From Melampsora larici-populina 98AG31 (taxonomy: Eukaryota; Basidiomycota; Pucciniomycetes; Pucciniales; Melampsoraceae): 64,000 nt of DNA. The notes under the pieces are model-generated. The model was given only the letters and a program-made list of their open reading frames with translations, was not told the origin of the DNA and ran no database searches. The DNA is taken from NCBI RefSeq assembly GCF_000204055.1, contig NW_006768774.1, positions 1,379,819 through 1,443,818 on the forward strand. Reading direction: 5' to 3'. Shown in pieces: positions 1 through 12,100 of this stretch; position 1 is the first letter of the stretch; every line of letters starts with the position of its first letter. The position numbers were made by a program, and so were the translations under genes.

Positions 1-357
1 ACACCGACTTCATCTCTCACAAACCCAAACCAAGTATCTAAACCCAAACAAACACCATACCAATCTTTACCCAAAACAACATGTCCGATTTGTATTTCTA
101 ATTCGACTCATCAAAACCCATTTAACAATCCGAATCATCAAGTTCATCAATCATTCCAACCTAATTCATTAAATTTGATTCAAACTGTCGAATGTCAAGT
201 GAAAGTACCTTATGTTGTGGATTGTTGTGATGGTCTTTATTGTTATTCTTGTTTAATTAATTCGATTTTGAAACATAGATCTTCACATTTAAATCAGAAT
301 TGGGAATGTTGGAGGTGTGGTGAGATTGTGAAAAGTTTAAAAAGGTTTCATCCTTAA
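1..357 (+). CDS. PEX2: Peroxisome biogenesis factor 2 (RING E3), 3' end only
   Basis: Frame 1 is open from the window edge to TAA at 355-357, so this is the C-terminal end of a gene starting outside the window. It encodes a cysteine-rich RING-like tail: a CPIC pair, a long Asn/Pro-rich loop, then VPYVVDCCDGLYCYSCL, and finally WECWRCGEIVKSL near the end. The order CxxC, CxxxxCxxC, CxxCG followed directly by the C-terminus is the pattern of PEX2. PEX2 sits in the peroxisomal membrane with PEX10 and PEX12 and ubiquitinates the import receptor PEX5. Oddity: where the family usually has a Cys-x-His ligand before FCYxC, this protein reads CDGLYC, so the expected His is missing. The upstream membrane domain cannot be seen. 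The call rests on motif recall and could be another RING protein. Confidence 0.7.
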   Translation, partial: TPTSSLTNPNQVSKPKQTPYQSLPKTTCPICISNSTHQNPFNNPNHQVHQSFQPNSLNLIQTVECQVKVPYVVDCCDGLYCYSCLINSILKHRSSHLNQNWECWRCGEIVKSLKRFHP

Positions 358-726
358 AAGTTTGATCATTACTTCATTCACATCTGGGTTGATGGTTTTA
401 AATTATTATTATTATATGAAGAAAAAGATTTGTAATTTTACAAAAATCTAATTGAATCCTTGTTAAATATTGTTCAAGAATAAAAGGTTGAAAACATTCA
501 AACAATTCAAGAATGAAAGGGTAATAGTCAAATTCTCTGTTCCTTGATTTACTTCTTATTTTTCCATTTTTAAGATCTTTATTCTCACTTGAATCTTGAG
601 AGACTCAGTAGAATTTTTTTCAACCTCATTACATTCACATGAACTCACATAGATTAAGAAATCGTACAAATTCATCAAACACCATGAAGGACCCCATTTT
701 TTTCAAAAAAAAAAGAACAGGTATAC
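358..726. other. Intergenic, convergent 3' ends
   Basis: AT-rich spacer between the stop of the PEX2-like gene and the stop of DPH1, which face each other. It holds only A/T runs that could serve as 3' UTR and polyadenylation signals. No further gene is seen. Confidence 0.6.
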
Positions 727-2671
727 TTATACAGCTTTTGGTCTTCGAGTCGATTTAATACCTTTTCCATGCCTTGGTGTCCAATCACCCAGTGAGTCAT
801 CAGCATAAAAGTCCATCTGTGAGTAGTTGAGATTCATTTCCATTCCAAAAACTTTGTTAGACTTCATTCCGCATCAAGAGATCCAAGAAAATCACAACAA
901 GAGTTTAAACTTACGGGATAGTTTTCTAAAAGACCCACTCCATCTTCATCCATGCCAGTAAACCCTTTAGCTTCTCCTAAACTTACTTTAGCTTCGTAAG
1001 GACTCAAGAGTGGTACCTCAAACGATTCACCCCAATCAATGCTAAGACGAGGACAAGAAGTTTGAACAAAGATTCCAATGTGATCTTTGAATAAACTTAA
1101 TTTTTGTGGTGATAGTTCTGATATGAGTATAGGCACTGGAACTTGATGGTGATTACCAGTTCTGGTTCGTAAACCGGTTGAAATGGACTGAAATGCAATT
1201 GAACCAAGATTAGCACTCGTGGAATTGATCAAGTTAAGTCTTACTCACATTGACGACACTTAGACTACCTTGACGTCCAAGAGTACCGATGACGATGGCC
1301 CAAGTTTTCGAATCATCAGTCTTCCCGGATCCAGCTTGATCTTCAAGTTCCTTCAAACTCGACATAGCCTTTTGAATCGATTTTCCTCGGATTTGACGCA
1401 TCTGTCGATGATCATATCCTTCTTCAGTGATCCGTTTTTCATAAGGGTCGTATCGATAAGCCGGAATGGTAGGATTTGCAATCATGATGGACTCCAGATG
1501 AAATCTTCCATCACCCACATACCTAAATTTGATAAATTCAATGGCCAGATGACTCGTCAGCTCAGTTAGGTAGGACTAATAGCGAGGAGACTCTTCGAAG
1601 GAACAAGAACGTGGTATCCACACAGTATTGCATCAACATCCGAGTTCAGCTTGGGCGCTGTGCATCCTAGAATCTCACCAGGGCTAAGAGGTTTTACTTG
1701 AGGAACTGTGACCCGGAACTCGATCGGAGTCTGAATGGATGACGATCTTCCGCGATGAATCTCGTGAGAGTCAGGACCTTCAGTGATTTTCAGCCGCTCT
1801 GAGAGCTGGGGTGATGGTGATAGCTGTTCCAAATCTGTTTTCAACCCTTGAACAGCAGCTACAAATTGAACTGTCCCGACAACGGCCAAATGAACGACTT
1901 TCGTGAGTGTTGTTGATGGTTCGTCCGGGTCCTCTTCCAGAGCGATTTCAATTTGAGTATGACCTTGCCTTGTTGGAGTTGAGCATTCAGCATGAAGTGA
2001 AGAGGTTGGAGGAAGGTGTATAGGAAAATTGGCTCGGACAGTGTCTAGAAGGTGACTTCTATCGATACCAATCTCCACAAAGACGTATAAAGTCTTAATT
2101 GAGGTCTGATCAACAGGAACTTGAAAATATAAACCAAGCATCAGAACAAGATGCTATGTTTCAATAAGAGAGTATGTAAAAGAGACCTACTTAGACAAGA
2201 ATGACCATAATGTACCAACATCTCACATCCTAAACTTTTAGCCGTATAATCATCAACACAACAAGCACCATAAGTTACATCTCCCATTACCACTACATCT
2301 TCACAATCAGGACAAAACTTTCGAAACAGATCAGAAAGTACTAAAGACCATTGAAGTAAACCTTCAGGCATTTGTAATCCTAAGACTTTAATTTTATGAC
2401 GAATGACTTGAGAAATCGTTTTAAGAACTTCAAAATTGTAATTTTTGGGTAATAGTTCAGATATCGCTAAATTTAATATTGGATCTTCTGATATTGAAAT
2501 CGGGATTTGATGAGCACGTGTGATCATTGGTTTTTGATTTGAGCCGGAATTCTGAGCTGGACCTGATTTGCCGACAAACCGTCTTCGGGTTGGTTTTTCT
2601 GGAGTAGAACTACTTCCTTGAGCATTTTGATTGACTTCATCCTTGCTTGATGAGCTGAGTGGGTTGGTCAT
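727..2671 (-). CDS. DPH1: Diphthamide synthase subunit DPH1 (5 exons)
   Basis: Exons on the minus strand are 2671-2191, 2119-1624, 1522-1249, 1187-915 and 816-727, all with GT-AG borders, giving about 537 residues. The enzyme works with DPH2 in the cytosol on the first step of diphthamide synthesis, transferring a 3-amino-3-carboxypropyl group from S-adenosylmethionine to a histidine of elongation factor 2. Family motifs are [22 protein letters not shown] (cysteine near residue 139), [13 protein letters not shown] (near 310), [23 protein letters not shown] and [10 protein letters not shown] (near 461). The three separated cysteines are the expected 4Fe-4S ligands. The first junction restores the family sequence SCLIPVD and the last exon begins [12 protein letters not shown], as expected. 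The protein is longer than the yeast and human enzymes because of a Ser/Pro-rich N-terminus and a loop near residue 200. It diverges from the eIF2D gene. Confidence 0.95.
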
Positions 2672-2892
2672 TTTAATGGTTGAAATCGTTGAAGTTGCAG
2701 AGCTGGTTCTTCAAATTTTCTTTTTCCGATATCTGAAATTGGCTACATACACAGCCGGTATGGTGTAAACCCATACCGAAGCTCACAGAACTCTATCGAA
2801 ACACATAATTTCTTCAACTTGTCCATTCGATCAATTCATCTTTCTCGTCTTTTTCTTTCTTCAGAAACGTTCTTTCCAATCGAACGAAAAAA
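2672..2892. promoter_or_regulatory. Shared divergent promoter of DPH1 and eIF2D
   Basis: This 221-bp gap separates the ATGs of two divergently transcribed genes, so it must hold both 5' UTRs and core promoters. It has T- and C-rich stretches on each flank and no obvious TATA box. Both neighbours act on translation, so shared control is plausible, but that is inference from position only. Confidence 0.5.
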
Positions 2893-5275
2893 ATGTTCAA
2901 ACGACCTCATCAAACTAAACCTGCTGCACCTATTTCCTCATCTGCAAGAAGGAAACTCATCAATGAAGCCATCTCTACGTTCTTTACCAATCTTTTACCC
3001 GCTCATAAACAACTTCTTCAGCAACTTATGCCAGAAGGTTTGCGGATGGCTAGAGTATCTACTCATCTCAAGAATCCTTTATTGTTATACACAGATTTAG
3101 AAGGAGAGCCTTTATGGCTTAAGTTGGATAAGGGCGAAGGAATCTTGGTCCCTTCACGTGAGGCAATTTGATATACTCGAAACATCTCAACTTTTCGTAA
3201 AGGAATTTATTGACCGCTATGTTCCGAAATTTCCGGTCGGGTTATGTATATATCTAGTATACACAATTTTGAAGTTTCCAAGCTTGCTTCCGATCCTTCC
3301 TACCAATCAGGCTGTCCTGGAGAAACTCACGGGTGGCGCAGACCTTATGATCCCCGGGGTGTCTCAGTCGACTAAGCAAACTCTCAAGGGGCTTGCTTCC
3401 CGTACTCTTGTAACTATATCAGACTTTGATAGCGGAGCTCCTTGGGCGGTGGGCTATTTGGAGATCTCTGGGGACGAACTGGCCAGCTTGGCCACTGGGA
3501 AAGCAGTTGTCACTGTGAGTGCCTGCGCGTGTTCCCTATCCAAGACTGCTACAAAGAACTACACTTACTTTCGAGATTTGATTTGTATGTCCTCCCTAGA
3601 TTCATGCGAAAGACGACTTTTTGTGGCAGAGTGGTTCGAAACGTCCGCCTTCAGAATTAAAACTTGATACCAGTCCGGACGTAACAGACGAAACGATACC
3701 TGAAGATCCTTCAAAGGCAGATCTTTGTAACGAAGTCCAGTCCCTCGAACTTGAACCCAAAGTCGTCCCACAGAAATCGCCGGATCTCAAGCTTCCTCCC
3801 GATGGTGCGCTCATCCGATTCGTCTTTCGCGCATCGATTGTGATCCGTTCTCTGACCTTCACCTATCAATGCTGCAGAAGTGGATGTTGTTCTTCAAAAT
3901 GCACTCCGACTCTGTATGGTGAATGAACCGCCTTGCACGTTACCTATGCCAGCCTCTGCATTTTACTCGAATCACATCTTACCCTTACGTCCGCATGACT
4001 GTCCCAAAAACGTGGGCGTTAAAGATTCTTCATTCAAAACTTTACACAAGTGGCTCAAGGCGATGCAAAAGAAAGAGTTTTTAGTCGTCAAAGAAGAACG
4101 TAAGGGAGGCGAGCTAATGGTCTGTAGCTTAAACCTCAAGCATGATTCGTGGGCTCCTTTACTTTTCATTCATCTATGCTTTGCGTTCCTATGACTGGGA
4201 ACTCACCTCTCTGGCCTACATACGCGGGATCGCAGTCTGGACACCGTTTCCAAATATCGTACAATAGCTGATGCAGAAAAACAAGCCGCAAGACAAGCAG
4301 GAGCCGGCTCAAAGTCTCCAGGAGTGATTGTATTATCAGAGACTGCACCCGTAACATCAATTGTCATCAGTCAAGTCTTCAAGGCGGCAAACCCTGCTCA
4401 AAAACGCCTTTTCGAGTGTTTAAATCTTGAGTGAGCTGCTGTCTCCACCATCCGATAAAATTTCCATCTCATAGTGATAGGTGTTGACCATGTTTGAAAC
4501 AGTCCTCAAGGGCTCCATGATCGGCAAACTATCCGGGTCGCCTTGAATACGTCACCCACGTTGAAAGGATCAGCCCAGCGGTTGATTGTTGCGGATCCTA
4601 TTCTAGCAGAAGCCATTGGGTCTGATAAGCCTTCCGATCCTTGTACGCGAGAGAAGCTATTCTCCGGTTTGATAGATGCTCTGGACCATTGGTGGAGGAT
4701 GAGCAAAGGATCAGAAGTCATCGTAGAGAAGCAAGTATATTCTATCGATACTACCAGCAATTATCAAGCTGCTGACTTCTTTTTCTTTGATTGCCTTGCG
4801 ACTGATGTTGAACTACGGTTAATAGGAAAGGACCTGTGCCTATGATCGACATGTCTCTCAAGAGAGGCGGTTCTAACAAGTATGCTACTAAAATTGCAGG
4901 TATGATTCCAGATTTTCTCTACTTTGATGTAGTCAGTACTGACCTCGTGCTCTCATGATAGGCTTGGAACTATATGAGATCGATCCTGTACGACTAGCAA
5001 AACAGCTCAGGACTATGTGCGCTGTCAGCACAAGTAGTAAGTGATTTTTCAGAGAGAGATAGAGGAATAGCACGTTCTTCTGGCTGATGGTCATTTTCCT
5101 TCCTCATCTCCAAGTACTTCCTGCTACGACCTCACCGTCACTTCAATTACCTAAAACCTTATTGAAAGAAGGTGCGGCTGTAGTACTTCACTGTCAAGGT
5201 GATCAAAGAAATATCATACGAAAGTATCTCATCGAGAAGGTTGGGGTACCTAAGGAGGCTATACTTGAGAAATAG
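2893..5275 (+). CDS. TMA64: Translation initiation factor eIF2D / Tma64 (9 exons)
   Basis: Exons: 2893-3157, 3258-3514, 3600-3804, 3878-4148, 4236-4430, 4503-4730, 4826-4899, 4962-5036 and 5115-5275, giving 576 residues, close to human eIF2D. The protein delivers initiator tRNA to 40S ribosomes without GTP and helps release or recycle 40S subunits. The N-terminus MFKRPHQTK and the PUA segment LEKLTGGADLMIPGV (near residue 113) are followed by a charged linker, the winged-helix/SWIB-like part (VADPILAEAIGS) and a C-terminal SUI1 domain (residue about 475 onward, SNKYATKIAGLELYEIDP). All junctions are GT-AG except exon 6/7. There the only in-frame solution with the family sequence VEKKGPVPMID is a GC-AG intron with donor GCAAGT at 4731. 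The ATG follows an A-rich stretch and matches the family N-terminus. Confidence 0.92.
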
Positions 5276-7002
5276 GTTAGTAGTATGATTTCTAATCTTT
5301 TCATTCCTCGATCTTGTCTTGATTCATGCGTCTCGTGTTCTTGAGTATGATAGGGAATTGAGCTTAAAACTATTCACGTATCTGACTTGGGAAATCAATC
5401 TGACGGGTAGTTAGAGTCATGGTCCACATTTGTTGTACTTTGGATCTTTGTGATGTACATTGAGGGTAGACATCTCATGAGGCTCCTTGATCGTTGAGCA
5501 TCGAGGTGATTGATTGTTTAAATTATTCCAGCGCTCAATCTTCATTGGCAGGATCATCCCTTGTATCATCACGACCTAACAGTAACTGATCATGCTGTGC
5601 AAATATGAAATTGAGCTGTTGCCATATGCAAGAATGCCTACTCTATCTTGATATCTTTTGCACAAAAGCACACAGCCACCGAAATTAATCACGAGCTGTG
5701 CCGGATGAAACTCTAAGTGGCGATAAAGGTCAAGAGGCAGCTGACTCAAACCCTGATGTTTTGAAATTTGCATTGGTTTTCAGTCGTCTGGGAAAATCGG
5801 CAGGTTCAACTCATCCTAGGACAAAGGTTGTCCGCAGTGTACATTTGCGGATATTTTGCATATGTCATCGTGACTTTTATTTGGTTCGTGCCTTCCAACA
5901 TGAGTAGCAATCAAAGCGATCTCTGTTTGCCCGTCTCAAGGCACTCCTTTCATTATGAGTAGGTGCAGATGTGCGTGGGCAAGTCACAGCCATTGTTGAG
6001 TTTCTGAAACTTTCGCTCTGAGTTACGGCGCGATAGCATCGCGACGCAACTGATGAGATCCTCAGCAACCAGAACCACAGATACAATCATGGTGATCTCT
6101 TTCTTTCTCAAGTTTGTATACAGATGTGCATCTCACAACATAGCGAAAGCTGAGGGCAAATTTCCAAACCGTGAAGTCCCTCAAGACTCACCCTCGCGAG
6201 GCAAACTCGTGCCTCGGACATCACTTGTTATGTTAAAACCGGGGCACGATATGACTGTTATTTGCTTACCACACCGGTGCTTTACCAAATCTCTTTGTTC
6301 TCATGAGTTCTTTCGGCACGACGATCGACTAGAAACGATATACAGATATCCGATGGATGAGTCATTTGTGCTTGGGACAGCACTTAGAATTGATGCTCAC
6401 CTAGAAACTCAAGCCACCTCCCGATAATTCGTTGCTCACCTGATGTGATATCAAACTTGACAAAGGTATCCTTTTCTACTTGTTGTCAAGCAAATGAAGC
6501 TAAGGCGTGATGGGGATGAGGACGGCCTTCGGACATGAGGCATATAGCTGAGTTGACAACGCATAGCTGTTGTTCATCAGCAACTTCTGCATCTTTCCTG
6601 GCTCAACTAGCGGCTGAACATTTCGTGACTTGCTTGTCTACAGAGTTTCTCTAGGACCGGAAGCCCAATTTCTTAGGCCTAGCTGTCTGTCTGTTTTATG
6701 GTCTCGTTTGATTAAACCTCCCCTTCCTCTAACTCCTTCCTTTTCCTTTTCCTTTTCATCTCATCTTCATCTTTCACAATTCTATTTACTTTTCTGCTGG
6801 ATCAACTTCGATAATACTGCTTCTTTGCTTCGGACCTTCTTTCTACAAATTGGATTTGATTTCTTGTTCTTCTTTCATCTATCTTTGATTTTTGATTTTT
6901 CTTCAGAGCAGGCCCTCGTTTTTTCGAGATCGATAGTCTTTTATACTAACTCGCAGGCCATTGGAGGGAATAACCAACAAAAACTTTCTGACGAAAATCA
7001 AC
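5276..7002. other. Intergenic; CT-rich leader before the next gene
   Basis: No recognisable gene. A 124-codon ORF (6053-6427, plus) has no motif, no plausible introns and biased composition, so I do not call it. From about 6700 the plus strand is rich in CT runs (TCCTTTTCC-type repeats), typical of fungal pyrimidine-rich promoters and leaders, just ahead of the secreted protein at 7003. Confidence 0.5.
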
Positions 7003-9143
7003 ATGCTCATCACTTCTCGATTTTTCTTCTTTGCTCTGTTTGTCTGGAGGGCCGCTGCGCAGAACGGCGGATCATTCGGCAACTCGTTCAATATTGGAGG
7101 TGCCGGCGGTAACAACGGGAACAAGAAAGGTCCAAACAATAACTTTAACAATGGCGTCAACTTGAGCAATAACAATAATAATAACAACAACAACAACGGT
7201 CAAGGCGGTAATGGCGGTAATGGTGGTAATGGCGGTAATCAAAATGCTGGCAAGAGTTCAGATCCCAAAACTTCGACGTGTTTAGACCCATCGGTCATCC
7301 AGAACAACCCCAAGTCCAACGGAATCACAGATCAATCAAATCCAGATCATTTTGCTCCCAGTTTAACATCTACCAACAATTTTGTACGTCTCATTTCTTT
7401 CGATGTGGCTCAAATGATCATATTTAGTGTTTTAGAGCGTGACATGATAATAATGATATTGCTTTTTGATGGGTACAGATCAATTTCTGCGTTGGACAGA
7501 CCATTACGGACGGAAAACAAGTCGAGCAAGGATCATGCAATCCCACTCCGATCGGTAGCATCCCTAGCAAGCAAAACATGCCATCTGTGAAAATGTTCGT
7601 GTCTACTATTCACTATGTTTTCTCTCTATTTAGAATAGAAAAAAATACTACAACGTGGAATGTACGAAACTCGTTCAGACACTGAGATTATTTTTTTCGG
7701 CTTTTCTTAATCTAGAAAGAGTCCTACTTCTACACAGAAAATACAAGCTAATCAGCCGATTGAGATTAAGATTTCAGTCAAAAATCTCGAGACTGGTAAG
7801 CCTTTAAATTCTGAGCCAAGTTGAACTCACATTTTCAAAACTTTCCTAATACATCATCTCTCATCAGGCTTTTTTACGTCACCTTCAAACACTTATTTCG
7901 GCGCACCACAACAATTGAACTCGGCAGGTTTAATCAAAGGACATCTTCATGTGACTTGCCAACAGATGAGCGAAGATGATGACGCCCCTGATACCTCAAA
8001 GGTATGTAAGATGATCCTACCTGTCCGGTGTTAAAGATAGTCGCTTATGAAGTTGTTTCTTCAAGGTTGTCTTTTTCAAAGGAATCTCAGATACTGCAAA
8101 CAACGGGATCCTCACTACTACCATCCCCCAAGGATTACCCGACGGAAAATGTAAGTAATATCAATTACATTGCATTTCTTTGTAAATTCGTCTTGATTGA
8201 TGATATGATGTGTTCTGCTCTTTGACTTCAACAGACCGTCTCGCAACCATCACCTCAGCCATGAACCACCAACCCGTTGTAGTTCCGGTGGCTGGTCGTG
8301 GCTCAATTGAAGATATGTAAGCTGTTAAATTCGATTTTGCGTTTATTTTTGCATACACTGATGACGATCTTTGTGGATGTGAAACCGAACGCTCTTAGAA
8401 TCTATATCGTTGTAGGAAATGGAAACGATGGAAACTCTAACAACAATAATGGATCTCCTAACCCAAACAATGGTAATTAGAATCTTAAAATATCTGTCTT
8501 GAATTAAGTAAAGAAAACTGACATCGGATCTCGTATATAATAGGTAATGGTAATGGTAACGGTAACGGAAATGGTAACGGAAATGGAAATGGAAATGGAA
8601 ATGGAAATGGCCATACAAATGAAGATGTGAAAGGTCCTGGAAATGGCAGCGGCAACGGCAGCGGCAATGGAAGCGGGAATGGCAGCGGCAATGGCAGCGG
8701 CAATGGCAGCGGCAATGGCAGCGGCAATGGAAGCGGCAATGGAAGCGGCAACGGCAGCGGCAACGGCAGCGGCAACGGCAGCGGCAACGGCAGCGGCAGC
8801 GGCAACGGCAGCGGCAATGGTAGCGGCAACGGCAGCGGCAACGGCAGCGGCAATGGAAGCGGCAATGGTAGCGGCAATGGCAGCGGCAATGGCAATGGAA
8901 ACGGCAATGGCAACGGAACCGGGAATGATGACCATAAGAAAGATGGAAAAGGAAAGTCAGACAAAGACAAGGGTGGCCAGTCTGTAAGTAACCCATCTCG
9001 ATTTTCAATGCGTTGAACTGAGGTCGAATCACTATACTCACTCACACTGAAGAGGTCTTCGTCTTCCTTCACCATAGTCAAGCGCCGGGGATAATGGACG
9101 GAAAAAGGTTTGCAAACCTAAACGTAGAAGAGCCAAGAAATGA
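7003..9143 (+). CDS. Secreted Asn/Gly-rich repeat protein (9 exons)
   Basis: Proposed exons: 7003-7383, 7479-7594, 7716-7795, 7868-8001, 8066-8150, 8235-8316, 8399-8472, 8544-8983, 9078-9143; about 485 residues in one frame. The ATG at 7003 opens a signal peptide (SRFFFFALFVWRAAAQ), probably cut after AAAQ. A tract of Asn and Gly follows, then a conserved-looking globular domain of about 190 residues with INFCVGQTITDGKQVEQGSC, NTYFGAPQQLNSAG, GHLHVTCQQM, TTTIPQGLPDG and NHQPVVVPVAGRGS. I recall similar secreted proteins in many basidiomycetes but no reliable function. The C-terminal third is Gly-Asn repeats, then about 25 Gly-Asn-Gly-Ser units, ending in a basic tail (KKVCKPKRRRAKK). The exon 2/3 junction has two possible solutions. 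Cell-wall or extracellular location is inferred from the signal peptide and composition. Confidence 0.75.
8544..8936 (+). repeat. Coding minisatellite: GN then GNGS repeats
   Basis: Inside exon 8 of the secreted protein the DNA repeats GGTAAT/GGAAAT hexamers and then a 12-bp unit of the type GGCAACGGCAGC about 25 times. Units differ mainly at third codon positions (AAT/AAC, GGA/GGC). Because 12 is a multiple of three, gain or loss of units keeps the frame. The repeat also leaves long open frames on other strands and frames, which I regard as shadows. Confidence 0.9.
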
Positions 9144-12100
9144 GAGAGTATGAATGATGTTTTGAGCCACAAGGCAAGAATTTATCTAATAAATCATCCT
9201 AGTCGATCCTTTGAAGAGGTTGTTTTGAAATACTTCTTTCTATCTTGTGATCGTTAATTATCTATTCTACTATTTGCAAACCCAATCAAAACGTTCTTTT
9301 CTATCTCTCTTTCTATATTCTTAGCCGCCTCATACGGTCATCATAACGTTAAGAGAAATCAATCTGCTTACCAGAGTTTGAAGTCAACTAACCTATGTAA
9401 AAGGTATCATGTTTATTTATTGTAAGCTTCATCTATACCATTCTCCCGATCGTTTTTTCTCCATGAACATCTTTATAAGATAGGTGCATAGATTAGATCT
9501 TTTTACAAATCTTTGAAACTACGAAGATTTCTTTCTCAGTTGTACATAGGATCATCTTAGGATCATATTCAAATTCTTTCTTAATTTTGTTTCTGCGAAA
9601 TTGTGCTCTGGGAGATCCTAATTGTGAACTTGCAATAGAATTATACCTGTTGATTTTCTTTTTGAGTACATTGAGCTTCACCTCAATGAACCTGGGTATC
9701 ACCTGTGCCACCTTTATTTCAGACATCTGTTGATATCCGTGAATGTAGAGGGGTTCCGATACAAAGTATTCCATTGGCGGTATTCTTAGAATCAAATCAA
9801 GACACACTATGGAAATGGAGATGGCACAAGATGTGGAATTCGTTTCCTCATGTCTTGACAGAGGCGTGTTATACTTGGAGGCGTCGTCGATTTTCAAGGT
9901 CATGTACGTGGTGCCGGCACCAAACTGTGTCAGAATAACTGAAACATGATATCTTTGCAAACTCAAGTGAGTGAAGGAGATCAAATCCTATACCTAGTGT
10001 ACATATGAAGTAGTGCTGCTGTAGGAAGCTTGAGGCAGCATAGATGTACACTTGATTGTTGCTGAACTAAACCCTCTGACTTCGAGATCACAATAAACAC
10101 TAGATTTGAAGAAAAATGCGAGGAGGAATTCAATTGATGTACTTGAAGTATGCTACAGATTTGAAGAATCATGACTACGTGAAGTAAAAAATCGATGACG
10201 TTTGAAAGGTTTGCAACAAAGGTTAAGGAGCTGATCAAATTGTATAACTATAAGTATTCCTGACTCTCATAGCAAGAAATCTTGTCGAGGCGATTGAACT
10301 GCTATCAGCTATTGAAAGCAGTTTTGGTACTCACAATCAGCCTATCAAATCTGAATTTCTTGACCATTGCTTAGAGTGCCTCCTGAGCTTAGGGCTTCGG
10401 GAAGTATGTCGTAGCCTCAATTATTTTAGCTAGAGTTGAGCCACGACGAACGGCTCTTCGAGCGAGCTAACAGACCAATGATAATCAAAGAGCTCTGTCC
10501 GACTCATCCCTTATCAATATCAACCAGTGGATCGGTTTCCGGAAGCCCAGCGGCTCGTCTTTCAAACGTGGCAAGCTGAAGTAAAGCCTTGAGTTACTTA
10601 TCTGATCATCGCAGCTAGGCGAACTGCACTCGAGAATGTGCAGCCCACATTCACATTGCTAGGAGCAGGTCGAGTCAATGAACCATCACTTCCTGGCCTG
10701 CCAGTGCAACCACTTCAGCAAAGAACGAAAAAGATTTCAACCTCTGCAAATTAGTCTCTTCGAGTTCAGTTTCAGACGTCCCTACGGCTATGACGCAGCT
10801 GCGCAAACATGACTAACGAACAACTACCGCATGAGAGGCTACTTAACACCAGCCCCACCAACCGCAGAGACGTCCCCCGGAGGCGGAGGGGTCACTTTGT
10901 TGAGTTGGGATGACAGGAAGCATCCATGAAAGCGTCCACAACTCCCATCCTCAGTGACTCCTACCACTTATCTTATAAGTGTACAAACTTGGTAGAAACA
11001 GCCACTGACTACCTTTTCCGTAACCTGGTCCTGAGTGGCAGTCAGAGGGTTCTTCACGGCACTATAACTCAAATAACAACACTCCAAGCGATAAGAAACT
11101 AATCGTCCACCCACCACGAATTAACTATAGTCGTTGTAGGGTCCCCCTCAGTGCCGCTCAGTGTCTCTATCAGATTTGACTGAATCGCGATCCAGTTGAT
11201 CCAGGTTCGAGGGTACTTGAAGGAATATATCATATGTTCATACCTCTAGCGAGAGGATTGTGAGACTCTGTGAGTGGAAGTAGTTCCCCTTAGACCCCTC
11301 CTTCAGCGTTGCCCTTTTTCGTACCTTCCTCCTAGTGCGAAGGGCAACTTCCCCTCGGCTGGAATCTTGTAGTCTAATGAATCGTGGCTTTCCATTTGTG
11401 TGGACATAGTACAGCGCAATTGCCAAAAACTTGATCACAATTCAGGGCCGATTTGCTTGAGGTTTGCTGGAAAATGACTTTAGATAAGGTTTATTTACAA
11501 TCCACGATACCCCCCCCTTTTTCACAAATGTTATTGTACTCAAAACACCGCTCAACAAGTAGGACGGAACGACAATTTAACACGTCATGATTCGCAGAGA
11601 CAAATTCCGTGGTGTAGATAGACTTAGCCGGGTGAACCAAGCCAAGTACACCAGGCGATCACGGACATGCGAGAATTGGCTGTGTCAAAGAGGCAGCGTC
11701 AAGTCAGCTAAGTATGCACCCTTGACTCGCAGCCTGGAGGCAGGCGTCCCTCGAAGTGCCCTCACACCTCCTCACACTGCCTTCCTTGGCCGTTGGACAG
11801 CCAAGAGTCCTCCACGAGTGAAAGCCTGAAAGCCCTCGTAGGAGTAAGGCTGAACAGAAGCAGAAGAAAGGCGGTTTCACGCGACCGACCCGACCTCCCA
11901 CCCCACCGAGATGACCAAATTGCTCATCATAATCATGATGAATCATCACCCGATCAGACGAGATCGGGTAAGGTTTTTAGTGATCCTTGATTTTTTCCCT
12001 TTCCCTATGATTGGTCCCTACCCTTATGTACATATATCAAGAGCAAATTTGTGTGAATTGATTTGTAAATAAATCATCTTTAGCTTGACTAAATCGGTCG

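Noticed and set aside
6053..6427. 124-codon plus-strand ORF
   Set aside because: No motif, no splice-compatible neighbours; indistinguishable from a chance ORF.
8343..9081. Long ORFs of 143-232 codons on the minus strand and 114 codons in another plus frame over the repeat tract
   Set aside because: They are Cys/Arg, Pro/Leu or Ala runs produced by reading the 12-bp repeat in other frames; the spliced plus-strand frame explains the DNA.
9493..9984. 163-codon minus-strand ORF
   Set aside because: No recognisable domain, no convincing upstream exon and gene-like codon use not evident; kept only as a remark in the intergenic entry.
10440..12100. Possible solo LTR or retroelement fragment
   Set aside because: Composition differs from the surroundings, but I could find no paired terminal repeats, target duplication or coding motifs.
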